Source of the DNA: Streptomyces sp. NBC_00878
GTDB taxonomy: Bacteria; Actinomycetota; Actinomycetes; Streptomycetales; Streptomycetaceae
Length of the DNA stretch: 64,000 nucleotides
Direction of reading: 5' to 3'
Assembly (NCBI RefSeq): GCF_026341515.1
Contig: NZ_JAPEOK010000001.1
Location: 310,001-374,000, forward strand
Shown in pieces: positions 8,721 through 16,272 of this stretch (position 1 is the first letter of the stretch; every line of letters begins with the position of its first letter). Under the pieces are notes generated by a model. The model did no database searches. It was not told where the DNA came from and saw only the letters and a program-made list of their open reading frames with translations. Both the position numbers and the translations under genes were made by a program.

Positions 8721-9200
8721 ATGAACGTCGACATCCCCGAGGGCAAGGACCCGATCGAGTACGTGTGGGGCGAGATGGTCCCGGGTATCGGGCCCGCCGC
8801 CGCGAACTTCTCGCTGTCCGTCTACTCCCATACGACCCTGGGGCTACGCGAGTTCGAGGCCGCGCGGCTGCGGATCGCGCAGATCAACGGCTGTCTCTTC
8901 TGCCTCGACTGGCGGACGGAGCGGGACGGACACAAGGTCGAGGACGGGTTCGCCGACGCGGTGGTGGGGTGGCGTACGACCGACGCCTTCGACGAGCGCA
9001 CGCGCCTGGCCGCCGAGTACGCGGAGCGGTACGCACTGGATCACCATGGCCTCGACGAGGAGTTCTGGGGCCGGATGGCCGCCCACTACAACCAGACCGA
9101 GATCGTGGAGTTGACCATGAGCCTCGGCTCCTGGCTGGCCTTCGGGCGGCTCAACCATGTGCTGGGGCTGGACACCGTGTGCGTACTGCCGGGGCATTGA
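8721..9200 (+). CDS. Carboxymuconolactone decarboxylase/AhpD-family protein
   Basis: 159 residues with AAGGAG before the ATG. The AhpD-like core contains the redox pair Cys58-x-x-Cys61 (NGCLFCLDWRTE). The His that usually follows in CxxCxxxH alkylhydroperoxidases is Arg here, so classic AhpD activity is uncertain. It probably partners the dehydrogenase 93 nt upstream. Ends just before a hairpin facing a convergent gene. Confidence 0.88.
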   Translation: MNVDIPEGKDPIEYVWGEMVPGIGPAAANFSLSVYSHTTLGLREFEAARLRIAQINGCLFCLDWRTERDGHKVEDGFADAVVGWRTTDAFDERTRLAAEYAERYALDHHGLDEEFWGRMAAHYNQTEIVELTMSLGSWLAFGRLNHVLGLDTVCVLPGH

Positions 9201-9201
9201 G

Positions 9202-9225
9202 GTGCCTGACTGGCCTGTCGGGCAC
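9202..9225. terminator. Hairpin between convergent genes
   Basis: GTGCCTGAC pairs with GTCGGGCAC (9 bp with one G-U) across a 6-nt loop, immediately after the stop of the AhpD-like gene and before the YihY stop. Confidence 0.5.
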
Positions 9226-9263
9226 GCGGGCCGGCGTCAGGGACCGGGGTCAAGGTCCGGCGT

Positions 9264-10229
9264 TCAGGGGCCGGGGCCCGGGTCCGGTTTCACGGCGTCG
9301 GTGATTCCGGCGCGGGCCGCTTCGAGCTGGGCGGCGAAGGCGACACCGAGGAACAGCGCGATGCCGGTGAGATTCGCCCACAGCAGCAGGGCGACGAAGG
9401 CCGTGAGCGGTCCGTACACGGCGCCGAAGGACCCGCTCCTGGCGACGTAGAGAGCCAGCAGCCAGGTGGCCGCGACCCACAGCACCAGGTGGACCGCCGA
9501 GCCGAAGGCGAGCCAGGTGTAGCCCGGCTGGTCCCTGCGGGGAGACCAGCGGAAGATCACCGCCGAGGCCACCCAGACGAACGCCACGCCCAGCGGCACG
9601 TCCAGCGGCCCCCACCAGTCGAGGCTGTCCCGCGACCAGCCGAGGGCCTGCACCACCGACTCCCCCACCGCGTCGCCCGCGACCAGGACGAGGAAACCGA
9701 GGACCATCGGCATGCCCGCGGCGAGGGCGAGCAGCAGGGACCGGCCGTACTTGGCCAGGAACGGGCGGTCGCGCTCGATCCCGTAGATACGGTTGGCGCC
9801 CCTTTCGACCTGGGCCATCGCCGAGGCCAGATTGAGCAGGGAGAGGGCCAGGCCCAGCCACATCGCCACGGCGCCCCAACTCCCGGAGCCGGCGCTGCGC
9901 TGTGTCTCGGCCAGGGCGTCCTCGACCAGGTCCGCGCTGGCGCCGGGCACGATCCGGCTGAGGGTGAGTTCGATGATCCGGCCGACGCTCTCGGTGTGGA
10001 CGGTGGTGGCGACGCCCACCAGAGCGATGGTGAAGGGCACCAGGCCCAGGACGACTTGGAAGGCGAGCGAGCGTGCGTTGGTGAAACCGTCGGCGTAGCG
10101 GAAGCGGGAGAACGCGTCCACGAGCAGGTGACGGCCTCCGTAGTGCCGCAGGGCGGTGAGTGCCTCGTCGCCGGAGAGTTCCTCCCCGATCATGTCCCGC
10201 GTCTGCGGGACGTGCACAGCGGTCCCCAT
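9264..10229 (-). CDS. YihY/BrkB-family integral membrane protein
   Basis: 321 residues with about six hydrophobic segments. Family hallmarks include FTNARSLAFQVVLGLVPF near the N-terminus, RPFLAKYGRSLLLALAAGMP, and the C-terminal FGAVYGPLTAFVALLLWANL. Once annotated as RNase BN, the family is now regarded as membrane proteins of unknown transport role. The ATG has GGAG 9 nt upstream. It diverges from a GHKL-type kinase gene across a 374-bp gap. Confidence 0.92.
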   Translation of the reverse strand: MGTAVHVPQTRDMIGEELSGDEALTALRHYGGRHLLVDAFSRFRYADGFTNARSLAFQVVLGLVPFTIALVGVATTVHTESVGRIIELTLSRIVPGASADLVEDALAETQRSAGSGSWGAVAMWLGLALSLLNLASAMAQVERGANRIYGIERDRPFLAKYGRSLLLALAAGMPMVLGFLVLVAGDAVGESVVQALGWSRDSLDWWGPLDVPLGVAFVWVASAVIFRWSPRRDQPGYTWLAFGSAVHLVLWVAATWLLALYVARSGSFGAVYGPLTAFVALLLWANLTGIALFLGVAFAAQLEAARAGITDAVKPDPGPGP

Positions 10230-10603
10230 CGCCCACGTCTCCTCATGTCATTCGTCCGGCCACCGTTCGGCCACGGACCGCGAGCGGGCCCGTCGTACCG
10301 TCTCCCCGGTCGAAGAGAAGCCGGCCACCGGACCTGCGATATTCGGTGACTCCTTGTGATATTCCGGTGACTCCTTTCCGCGGAAGGACGGACGCGGTCC
10401 TTCGGAGGAGCCCCTGCCGTACCCGCGGAATTCTCGACCCCGACCGTGTTTGGACGGGCTTTGCCCGGTCAGCCGTAATAGTAGATCGCGCCGCCGAAGC
10501 AGTGCGGAGCGGCCATTCCGCAGGGCCCGCCGCGTGCTCTCGCCGCCGGCCCGCTTCCCTTCAGGTCTTTTCAGGCAAGGGTTTTCAGGCAAAGGAGCGA
10601 AGA
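10230..10603. other. Intergenic region with two sets of direct repeats
   Basis: No gene is supported in this divergent gap. It holds two copies of GATATTC(C)GGTGACTCCTT (10338-10355 and 10358-10376, 20-bp period) and two of TTTTCAGGCAAGG (10568 and 10582). The latter lie directly before the ribosome binding site of the downstream kinase gene. Confidence 0.6.
10338..10376. repeat. 20-bp-period tandem repeat
   Basis: Two copies of an 18-19 bp unit differing by one inserted C, in the divergent promoter region between YihY and the GHKL kinase. Could be a pair of regulator sites on one DNA face, or a replication-slippage duplication. Confidence 0.6.
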
Positions 10604-11065
10604 ATGTACGGGGAGCACCGGACGCACCCCATCGACATCGACACGGTGACGGTCCCGGACCGGCCTCAGGTACGGGGACCGCGCAGTCCGGCCGAGGTGC
10701 GCGAGGCGGTGAGGCACGCCTTCGAAGGCGCACGACGATCTCGCCCGCGCGACACCGCGGGCGGTGACGAGGCCGTCGGCGACGCCCTGCTCGTCGCCTC
10801 GGAGCTCACCACCAACGCGATGCTGCACGGCGGCGGTGTCACCCGGTTCGAGGTGACGCTCGACGACCGGGACGTACGCCTGTCGGTGAGCGACCGCAGC
10901 CAGGAACTGCCCAGATCGGTACGGCGCGTCGACGAGCAGGGGTTCATACCCGCCGGGGGCCACGGCTGGCCGATCGTCTGCCGCCTCTCCCGTGACATCA
11001 CGATCTCGGAGCTCGACGCCGGAGGAAAGCGCATCACCGCCGTCGTACCGCTCGCGCCCCGGTAG
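10604..11065 (+). CDS. ATP-binding anti-sigma-factor-type kinase (GHKL, RsbW-like)
   Basis: 153 residues, ATG with AAAGGAG upstream. HATPase_c_2 domain: N box in VASELTTNAMLHGGG, G1/D box in VRLSVSDRS, and a G2-like GGHGWPIV. Such proteins bind or phosphorylate anti-sigma antagonists in partner-switching modules and are counterparts of SpoIIE phosphatases like those elsewhere in the window. No sigma factor or anti-anti-sigma gene is adjacent, so the partner is unknown. A duplicated 14-bp unit sits just before its ribosome binding site. Confidence 0.9.
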   Translation: MYGEHRTHPIDIDTVTVPDRPQVRGPRSPAEVREAVRHAFEGARRSRPRDTAGGDEAVGDALLVASELTTNAMLHGGGVTRFEVTLDDRDVRLSVSDRSQELPRSVRRVDEQGFIPAGGHGWPIVCRLSRDITISELDAGGKRITAVVPLAPR

Positions 11066-11078
11066 GCCGCCCGCGCGG

Positions 11079-11510
11079 TCAGCGGATCTTGGCTCCGTAC
11101 ACGTGGGTGACCGTCATCGTCATGAGCACCCTGCGGTCGGACACCATCACCGACCGGTACTCGTCCCAGTCCGGGTGCTCCCCGGCGGCGAGGCGGTAGT
11201 AGTCCACCAGCGCATCGACCTCGGGACCGTGCGGGTCGGTCGACGGCCCGGTGAGGTTCGCCGTGCCCTCGGCCGTCGCCCATGACCCGCCGTCGGGGCT
11301 GGTGACCTCCAGGGCCGCTCGCGGGTCCCGGCGCAGATTCGCCGTCTTGGCTCGTCCCTCGGTCATCGAAACGTAGAGGACACCGGCCTCCCGGTCGTAG
11401 AAGGGCATGACGGGCGACAGCTGGGGGCGGCCGTCCGACTTGATCGTCGCGAGAACGCCGAGGCGGCTCTCCGCGAGCAGCGTGCGTGGGTCGAATGAGG
11501 TGGCGGTCAT
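11079..11510 (-). CDS. PPOX-class F420-dependent oxidoreductase
   Basis: 143 residues with the split-barrel flavin/F420-binding pattern: LLAESRLGVLATIKSDGRPQ, VSMTEGRAKTANLRRDPRAA, and the C-terminal MTVTHVYGAKIR typical of Rv1155-like enzymes. These reduce substrates using F420H2 or bind related cofactors. The ATG is chosen at MTATSFDPRTLL, where family similarity begins; the upstream extension lacks it. Convergent with the GHKL kinase (13-nt gap) and divergent from the ANTAR gene. Confidence 0.88.
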   Translation of the reverse strand: MTATSFDPRTLLAESRLGVLATIKSDGRPQLSPVMPFYDREAGVLYVSMTEGRAKTANLRRDPRAALEVTSPDGGSWATAEGTANLTGPSTDPHGPEVDALVDYYRLAAGEHPDWDEYRSVMVSDRRVLMTMTVTHVYGAKIR

Positions 11511-11711
11511 GTCCAGGGCCAAGTCTGGACAGCATGCCGGGTATTCCCGGCGAGGCCGGGCCGACGGCCGGTGTGCCGGAGTCGGCCCCGGCGTGATCGC
11601 GCGCCGGTGGACGCGTCGAGCCGGCACCGGGCTCACGTCAAGACCTCACGGCGCGCCAGGCACGCCCGGGTGGCAAGATGGGCCCCGGTGGAGCGACGCT
11701 GTCGCTTCGAG

Positions 11712-11750
11712 ACGTAGGCGGGTGGCGCATCACGTAGGCAGGTGGCGCAT
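11712..11750. repeat. 20-bp-period tandem repeat overlapping the start of the ANTAR gene
   Basis: Two copies of ACGTAGGC(G/A)GGTGGCGCAT at 11712-11730 and 11732-11750. The second copy provides the AGGCAGG ribosome binding site and the first two bases of the ATG of the GAF-ANTAR gene. Confidence 0.7.
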
Positions 11751-12453
11751 GTCGCGGGAGCCGAGCGAGGTCTGGGAGCAGTTCGCCGTCGCCCTGGCGG
11801 AGATGGCTCGGGATCTGCTCGCCCAGGACTCGGCGCAGGGGACCTTGGACCGCATCGTGGAGCATGCGACGGTTCTGATCAACGGATGCGACGACGCGGG
11901 CATTCTCACCGTGCGGCGGGGTGAGGTGCATGCGCTGGCGGCGACCAGCGATCTCGTGCGGCGCGCGGACCGGATCCAGCAGGATCTGAGGGAAGGTCCC
12001 TGCTTCGACGCCGTGACGGACCGTCAGCAGGTGTACACCATCCAGGACTTGCGCCAACCCCATGAGCAGTGGCCGCGCTTCGCCCCTGAACTGAGCAAAC
12101 TGGGCATGGGCAGCGCGATGGGCTTTCTCCTCTTCACCGAGGACGACGATCTCGGCGCCCTCAACGTGTACTCCCGGCAGCCGGGCACCTTCGGCGAGGC
12201 CGCCGAGCGTGCCGGCTGGATCCTCGCCTCGCACGCGGCCGTGGCCTTCTCCGCGGCCCGTACGCATCAGCAGCTCGACCACGCTCTGGAGACCCGTCAC
12301 GAGATCGGCGAGGCCATGGGCATCCTCATGGAACGCCACGGACTGACCGAGGACACGGCCTTCAGGGTCCTCAAGAAGGCATCGCAGGACCACAACATCA
12401 AGCTGCGCGAGATCGCCCGCCGGATCTGCGAGACCGGCGAGAAGCCGGGCTGA
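11749..12453 (+). CDS. GAF-ANTAR RNA-binding antiterminator
   Basis: 234 residues. GAF sensor domain (about 25-165), then a C-terminal ANTAR domain (about 170-230: HEIGEAMGILMERHGLTEDT, FRVLKKASQDHNIKLREIA). ANTAR proteins bind paired RNA hexaloops to prevent termination. The hexaloop target was not located in this window. The start is an ATG inside the second copy of a 20-bp duplication; a GTG 24 nt upstream (VAHHVGRWR) is a possible alternative. Convergent with the mannanase gene. Confidence 0.92.
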   Translation: MSREPSEVWEQFAVALAEMARDLLAQDSAQGTLDRIVEHATVLINGCDDAGILTVRRGEVHALAATSDLVRRADRIQQDLREGPCFDAVTDRQQVYTIQDLRQPHEQWPRFAPELSKLGMGSAMGFLLFTEDDDLGALNVYSRQPGTFGEAAERAGWILASHAAVAFSAARTHQQLDHALETRHEIGEAMGILMERHGLTEDTAFRVLKKASQDHNIKLREIARRICETGEKPG

Positions 12454-12455
12454 CG

Positions 12456-12496
12456 GCCTTGGCCGGGAGACGCGACCAGCCTCCGTCGGCCAAGGC
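12456..12496. terminator. Bidirectional hairpin between ANTAR and mannanase genes
   Basis: Perfect 10-bp stem GCCTTGGCCG/CGGCCAAGGC with a 21-nt loop, 3 nt after the ANTAR stop and 27 nt before the mannanase stop. Confidence 0.6.
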
Positions 12497-12522
12497 GAGC
12501 GTGGGTCGGGTCGATTGGTGGG

Positions 12523-14226
12523 TCAAGTGGCGGCGCAGGGCGTGCCGTTGAGGGTGAACACGGCTGGAGTGGAGTTGGTGGTGCCCTTGCTGCCGATGAA
12601 GCCGACCGTGACCGAGCCGGCGGCGGGGATGGTGAAGGTGTACGAGGCCGGGGTGACGCTCACCGCGCCGCCGTTCTGGGTGGGGGTCCCGCCCCACATG
12701 TTGGTGACGGTCTGGCCGTTGGCGAAGGCGAAGCCGAGCGTCCAGCCGCTGATGGCGGTGGTACCGGTGTTGCGGATGCCGATCTCGCCCTGGAAACCGC
12801 CCGGCCACTCGCCGACGACGCGGTAGCCGACCGAGCAGCCCACACCGGGAGTACCGCCGCCCTCGTCGGTGGTGACGTTCACCGTGGCCGAACGGGCCGA
12901 GCGGTTACCGGCGGCGTCGCGGGCGTAGACGGCGAAGGTGTACGTCGTGTCGGCGGTCAGGCCGGTCACGGCGACCGAGTTGGTGGTGGAGGCGGCGACC
13001 GTGGTCTCGGAGCCGCCACCGACGCGGACGACGTCGTAGCCGGTGACGCCGACGTTGTCGGTGGCGGCGGTCCACGTGAGGGTGAGGGAGGTGGCCGCAA
13101 CGGCGGAGGCGGTCGGGGTTCCGGGGGCGGTCGGGGCCTGAGTGTCGCCCGGGTTGCCGCCGCCGAAGACGGTCGCTTCCCGGGAGGTCTGGGCGATGCC
13201 GTTGACGCCGTTGAAGATGCGCTGCCCCCAGGGGCTGAGCTGTCGGGGATCGAAGCCGATCGCCAGGTCGAGGATCGGGTCGGTGTTGCCGCTCCAGGAC
13301 CAGGCCAGGTAGCCGAGCTTCAACTGCTGCGCGGCCGCCATCATGGTGTTCTCGTCCGGGTCGCCCCACTGGTCGGGGGGTCCGCCGAACTCGCCGATGA
13401 GGATGGGCAGTCCGGCGTCGACGAAGGCGTTCAGGTAGTCGGTGATCTCCTGGGCGGTGTCGTAGACGCTGTACATGTGGATCGAGAAGATCAGGTTGCC
13501 GGTGGGGTCGGCGTCGTAGACAGACCGGGCGTTGGCTCGCATGACGCCTTGCCAGTCCTGACCCCAGTTGGGCGCGTCCACCATGATCGTGTGCTCGAAC
13601 CCCGCGGTGCGCAGCTTCTTGATCGCGGCGATCGTGGGATCGGTCCAGCCGGCCGGATCGGTGTTGCCCCAGGGCTCGTTGCCGATGTTGACGATGACGT
13701 AGTTCTCTTCGCCGACGAGTACGTCCTTGAGTCCGATCCAGTAGTCGGCCGCGTGGTCGAGCGTGCCGGCCGCGGCATCCTCGCCGTATCCGGTGGTGTC
13801 GTGCACCTCCAGGACGCAGATGAGCCGGTTGGCCTTGCACTGGCCGATGACGCCGGCCACGTCCGCGGGGCTGTTCCTGCTCCAGCGGTGGCCGTCGGAG
13901 AGGACGACGCGGACGGTGTTGGCGCCGAGCGCCTTGATGTCGGCCAGCGACTGCGTCTCGCCCGGGTACCAGGTGTGGGCGTGGTTGACGCCGCGCATGA
14001 CGAATTCGTTGCCGTTGCCTTCGAGCAGGCGGCCGTCGCTGATGTGGAGGCCGGCGGCGAGGGCGCCGGCCGGCTGGGGCTGGGCCGTCGCCGGACCAGG
14101 GACACCTAGAGCGACGAGCCCGAGGAGCCCGAGGAGGGTGAACAGTCGGGTCAGCAGGGCGGCGACGCGGGTCGTCCGAACCGTGATTCTCGTCGTGCTT
14201 CGTGTGGTGCTTCTTGTTGTTCTCAC
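12523..14226 (-). CDS. Secreted GH5 (subfamily 8-type) endo-1,4-beta-mannanase with FN3 and CBM2
   Basis: 567 residues from a GTG preceded by GGAG at 5 nt. Signal peptide (Arg/Thr-rich n-region 1-28, hydrophobic 29-45, cleavage after ATA near 48). GH5 domain about 55-350 with acid/base Glu184 (NIGNEPWG) and nucleophile Glu279 (LIGEFGGPP). Its sequence closely resembles the Streptomyces mannanase subfamily (EFVMRGVNHAHTWYP, WGQDWQGVMRANARS). FN3 domain about 364-453, then CBM2 (464-567) with terminal Cys464/Cys564 for cellulose-type binding. Expected to hydrolyse mannan outside the cell. An exact CebR-type operator lies 49 nt upstream, linking it to cello-/mannooligosaccharide control. Confidence 0.96.
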   Translation of the reverse strand: MRTTRSTTRSTTRITVRTTRVAALLTRLFTLLGLLGLVALGVPGPATAQPQPAGALAAGLHISDGRLLEGNGNEFVMRGVNHAHTWYPGETQSLADIKALGANTVRVVLSDGHRWSRNSPADVAGVIGQCKANRLICVLEVHDTTGYGEDAAAGTLDHAADYWIGLKDVLVGEENYVIVNIGNEPWGNTDPAGWTDPTIAAIKKLRTAGFEHTIMVDAPNWGQDWQGVMRANARSVYDADPTGNLIFSIHMYSVYDTAQEITDYLNAFVDAGLPILIGEFGGPPDQWGDPDENTMMAAAQQLKLGYLAWSWSGNTDPILDLAIGFDPRQLSPWGQRIFNGVNGIAQTSREATVFGGGNPGDTQAPTAPGTPTASAVAATSLTLTWTAATDNVGVTGYDVVRVGGGSETTVAASTTNSVAVTGLTADTTYTFAVYARDAAGNRSARSATVNVTTDEGGGTPGVGCSVGYRVVGEWPGGFQGEIGIRNTGTTAISGWTLGFAFANGQTVTNMWGGTPTQNGGAVSVTPASYTFTIPAAGSVTVGFIGSKGTTNSTPAVFTLNGTPCAAT

Positions 14227-14274
14227 TGCGACTCCAGAGAGTGAGCGCCAAGAAACCTGAGCGACAGACGAAAT

Positions 14275-14290
14275 ATGGGAGCGCTCCCAT
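14275..14290. promoter_or_regulatory. CebR-type operator
   Basis: ATGGGAGCGCTCCCAT contains the 14-bp palindrome TGGGAGCGCTCCCA (14276-14289), identical to the known Streptomyces CebR cello-oligosaccharide repressor box. It lies in the leader/promoter of the mannanase gene. Confidence 0.88.
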
Positions 14291-14336
14291 ACAGGCACTA
14301 CGACAGGGGCATGTCAATACATCGGACGTCATGGCA

Positions 14337-14380
14337 GAGGAGGGGCGGCCTCGTCCTGGCCAACTAGGCCGCCCCTCCTC
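14337..14380. terminator. Strong hairpin upstream of the mannanase promoter
   Basis: Perfect 15-bp stem (GAGGAGGGGCGGCCT with AGGCCGCCCCTCCTC) and a 14-nt loop. It isolates the mannanase promoter from the decayed hydrolase gene upstream on the same strand, whose original terminator it may be. Confidence 0.8.
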
Positions 14381-14407
14381 CTTGCGGTCACCCCATGCGC
14401 AGCAGCA

Positions 14408-14975
14408 TCCCTGCGGGAGGCTGGTGTCGTGCAGGCCCAGGGGCCGGTAGACGATCTCGCGGAGCAGTTCCTCGTAGCGTCTGCCCGTCACGGCTTCGGC
14501 CATGAGGGCGACGGCGATGTTGTCCGAGTTCGAGTAGAGGTACTGGGAGCCGGGGCGGAACAGCAGACGCTCGTCACGGACGAAGTCGAGCAGGCGTCGC
14601 GAGTCGAAGTGACGACAGGGCCTAGCAGGCGCAGGAACTCCGGATCCCGGCTGTGGTCGGGCAGTCCGCTGGTGTGCTGCAGCAACTGCCGCAGCGTCAC
14701 CGCCGCCCTGGCCCGTGGCAGGCGAGGCGGTCTCTTACCGATGGTGTCGTCCAGCTTCAGGGCGCCGCGCTGGACGAGACGCAGTGCCACGGCGCCGCTG
14801 TATGCCTTGCTCGCGCCGGCGGTCCGGGTGTGGTCGCGGGTTTCGATCGGTCTGCGGGTCGTCAGGTCGGCGACTCCGGCGCGCAGCACGCGGCGTTCGT
14901 CCCCGTCCTGCAGGAGGACCACCACTCCCGGCGGGCCCCCCGGAGCGGTGACCAGCCGGTCGAGTTGTAGCTGCA
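14408..14975 (-). pseudogene. Remnant of a serine hydrolase (beta-lactamase/D-Ala-D-Ala carboxypeptidase family)
   Basis: Two frames together give a class-C beta-lactamase-like protein. One frame covers about 14975-14617 (GGPPGVVVLLQDGDERRV, VTLRQLLQHTSGLPDHSRDP). A second covers about 14617-14408 (LLFRPGSQYLYSNSDNIAVA, then MAEAVTGRRYEELLREIVYR). The frame shifts near 14617. The catalytic SxxK Ser is replaced (GASK where SxxK is expected). Homology stops after about 60% of the usual length at LHDTSLPQG, and no credible start is seen. A degraded gene beside DUF5990. Confidence 0.75.
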
Positions 14976-15019
14976 GGGGGTCCGGGGGGCCGTCGCCGGG
15001 GTTCGGGGTGGCCCGTGCC

Positions 15020-15079
15020 GCGGACCAAGCCGCGGTGTCCGTGTCGGGCGCGGACCGCGCCGCGGTGTTCGTGTCAGGC
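15020..15079. repeat. 30-bp tandem duplication spanning the DUF5990 stop codon
   Basis: Two 30-bp units (15020-15049 and 15050-15079) with four mismatches. The right copy contains the TGA of the DUF5990 gene (15074-15076), so the gene's 3' end has been duplicated downstream. Confidence 0.7.
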
Positions 15080-15622
15080 CCCCTCGGCCGGTTCGGCGGT
15101 CCATGTGACGTGTGGGGGTTCGACCCGTGCGCACAGGGGGCCGCCCCCTTCATCGGTCAGCCCGAGGCGTGCCACCAGCAGGCCGTCGCGAGCGGCCGCG
15201 GCGAGCACCTCGTCGGGGACGACGTCGAGCATGAGCTTGGCGCGGCGGAACATCGAGAAGACGCCGGACTCGTCGACCGTGCCCCACGACAGGTAGATGA
15301 ACCGGCGGCCCAGACGGTCCTGCACGTAGGGGCCTTTGACGTCGGTGCCGGTCGGCGAGGTGACCGCGGTGCACTCCAGGGTCCAGGTCGCCGACGCGGC
15401 ATCGCCGGGCTGCGGTTCGAGGAGTTCGGCCGGACGGTCACGGCGTTGGACAGCGACATGGATGTTGGCGTACGCCGGGGCGTTGCCGTCGGCAGAGACA
15501 GCGGCACGGGCAGGGGCAGAGGTCGCGGCAGGAGCGGGGCAGGTACGGCCGGGCAGGTCTACCGCGTCGATTCGGATGCGCATGCCGGTCATCATCCCGT
15601 CGTCGTCCAGCACCTGGTGCAT
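15074..15622 (-). CDS. DUF5990 family protein
   Basis: 182 residues. Family pattern MRIRIDAVDLPGRTC, YANIHVAVQRRDRPAELLEP, TDVKGPYVQDRLGRRFIYLS, MFRRAKLMLDVVP and LGLTDEGGGPLCARVEPPHV. Function unknown. The chosen ATG has GGAGG at 6 nt (GCGGAGGTTTTCA), giving a 13-residue extension before MRIRI. Divergent from the next hypothetical gene across 121 bp. Confidence 0.85.
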   Translation of the reverse strand: MHQVLDDDGMMTGMRIRIDAVDLPGRTCPAPAATSAPARAAVSADGNAPAYANIHVAVQRRDRPAELLEPQPGDAASATWTLECTAVTSPTGTDVKGPYVQDRLGRRFIYLSWGTVDESGVFSMFRRAKLMLDVVPDEVLAAAARDGLLVARLGLTDEGGGPLCARVEPPHVTWTAEPAEGA

Positions 15623-15743
15623 TGAAAACCTCCGCGCGGTGGCGCACCCTGGGCGAACTGCTTCGACGGGGCAGGCAGAATTTCGGCTGTGCAGGCGGAG
15701 AGAGAAACTGTGCAGGCAAAAAAAGGAAGAGGGGAAGCGCCGA

Positions 15744-16154
15744 ATGCAGCAGCCTGAGGATCAGCTCCTCGCGGACGCCCTCGGCAGTATCAACCCCGGT
15801 GGGAAGTTCGCCTCCCGGTTCCTCAGGAACGACATCAGCGAGTTCGACCGCGAGCTGCCGCTCGGTTTCGATCCCGCCCTCGAACGCGTCCGCACGATGC
15901 TCTTCGGGGTGGCCAATGGCGTGCACCCGGAGCTGGTGGCAGCGGCAACGGACCGCGTGACACTGCGTGTTCTGACGAGAGGCGGAGCCCTCAACATGAA
16001 CCCGGTGGTGATCACCGTGAACGTGACTCGTGGCGGCGAGCGGACCACCACCCTCCATGTACGGGCGATCGCGAAGGAGGGCCTGATCAAGCAGCGGGCG
16101 GGGCAGAAGACGGCCGAGTGGATCGCCGTACTACTGGACGACGCAACCGGCTGA
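15744..16154 (+). CDS. Hypothetical protein, 136 residues
   Basis: Starts MQQPEDQLLADALGSINPGG after a purine-rich tract (GAGGGGAAG) and ends at 16154. It is soluble with no signal or membrane segment. A regular alternation of beta-strand-like segments (VTLRVLTRGGALNMNPVVIT, TTTLHVRAIAKEGLI) suggests a small alpha/beta fold. I do not recognise a family. Divergent from DUF5990 and convergent with gabD. Confidence 0.75.
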   Translation: MQQPEDQLLADALGSINPGGKFASRFLRNDISEFDRELPLGFDPALERVRTMLFGVANGVHPELVAAATDRVTLRVLTRGGALNMNPVVITVNVTRGGERTTTLHVRAIAKEGLIKQRAGQKTAEWIAVLLDDATG

Positions 16155-16190
16155 AGCCCATGAACGGCGTACGCAGGGGCAGCGGCACGC

Positions 16191-16226
16191 ACCGGTGCGG
16201 CGGCGTACACCGGTGCAGCGGCGTAC
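16191..16226. repeat. 18-bp tandem duplication
   Basis: ACCGGTGCGGCGGCGTAC and a copy with one mismatch, in the short gap between two convergent genes. Confidence 0.65.
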
Positions 16227-16231
16227 AGCAG

Positions 16232-16267
16232 TGCGCGCCCGCGCCGGAACCGCCGGCCGGGCGCGCA
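16232..16267. terminator. Bidirectional hairpin after gabD
   Basis: A 10-bp stem (TGCGCGCCCG with CGGGCGCGCA) with an inner CCGGaacCGCCGG fold, just downstream of the gabD stop and facing the convergent hypothetical gene. Confidence 0.6.
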
Positions 16268-16272
16268 GTAGG

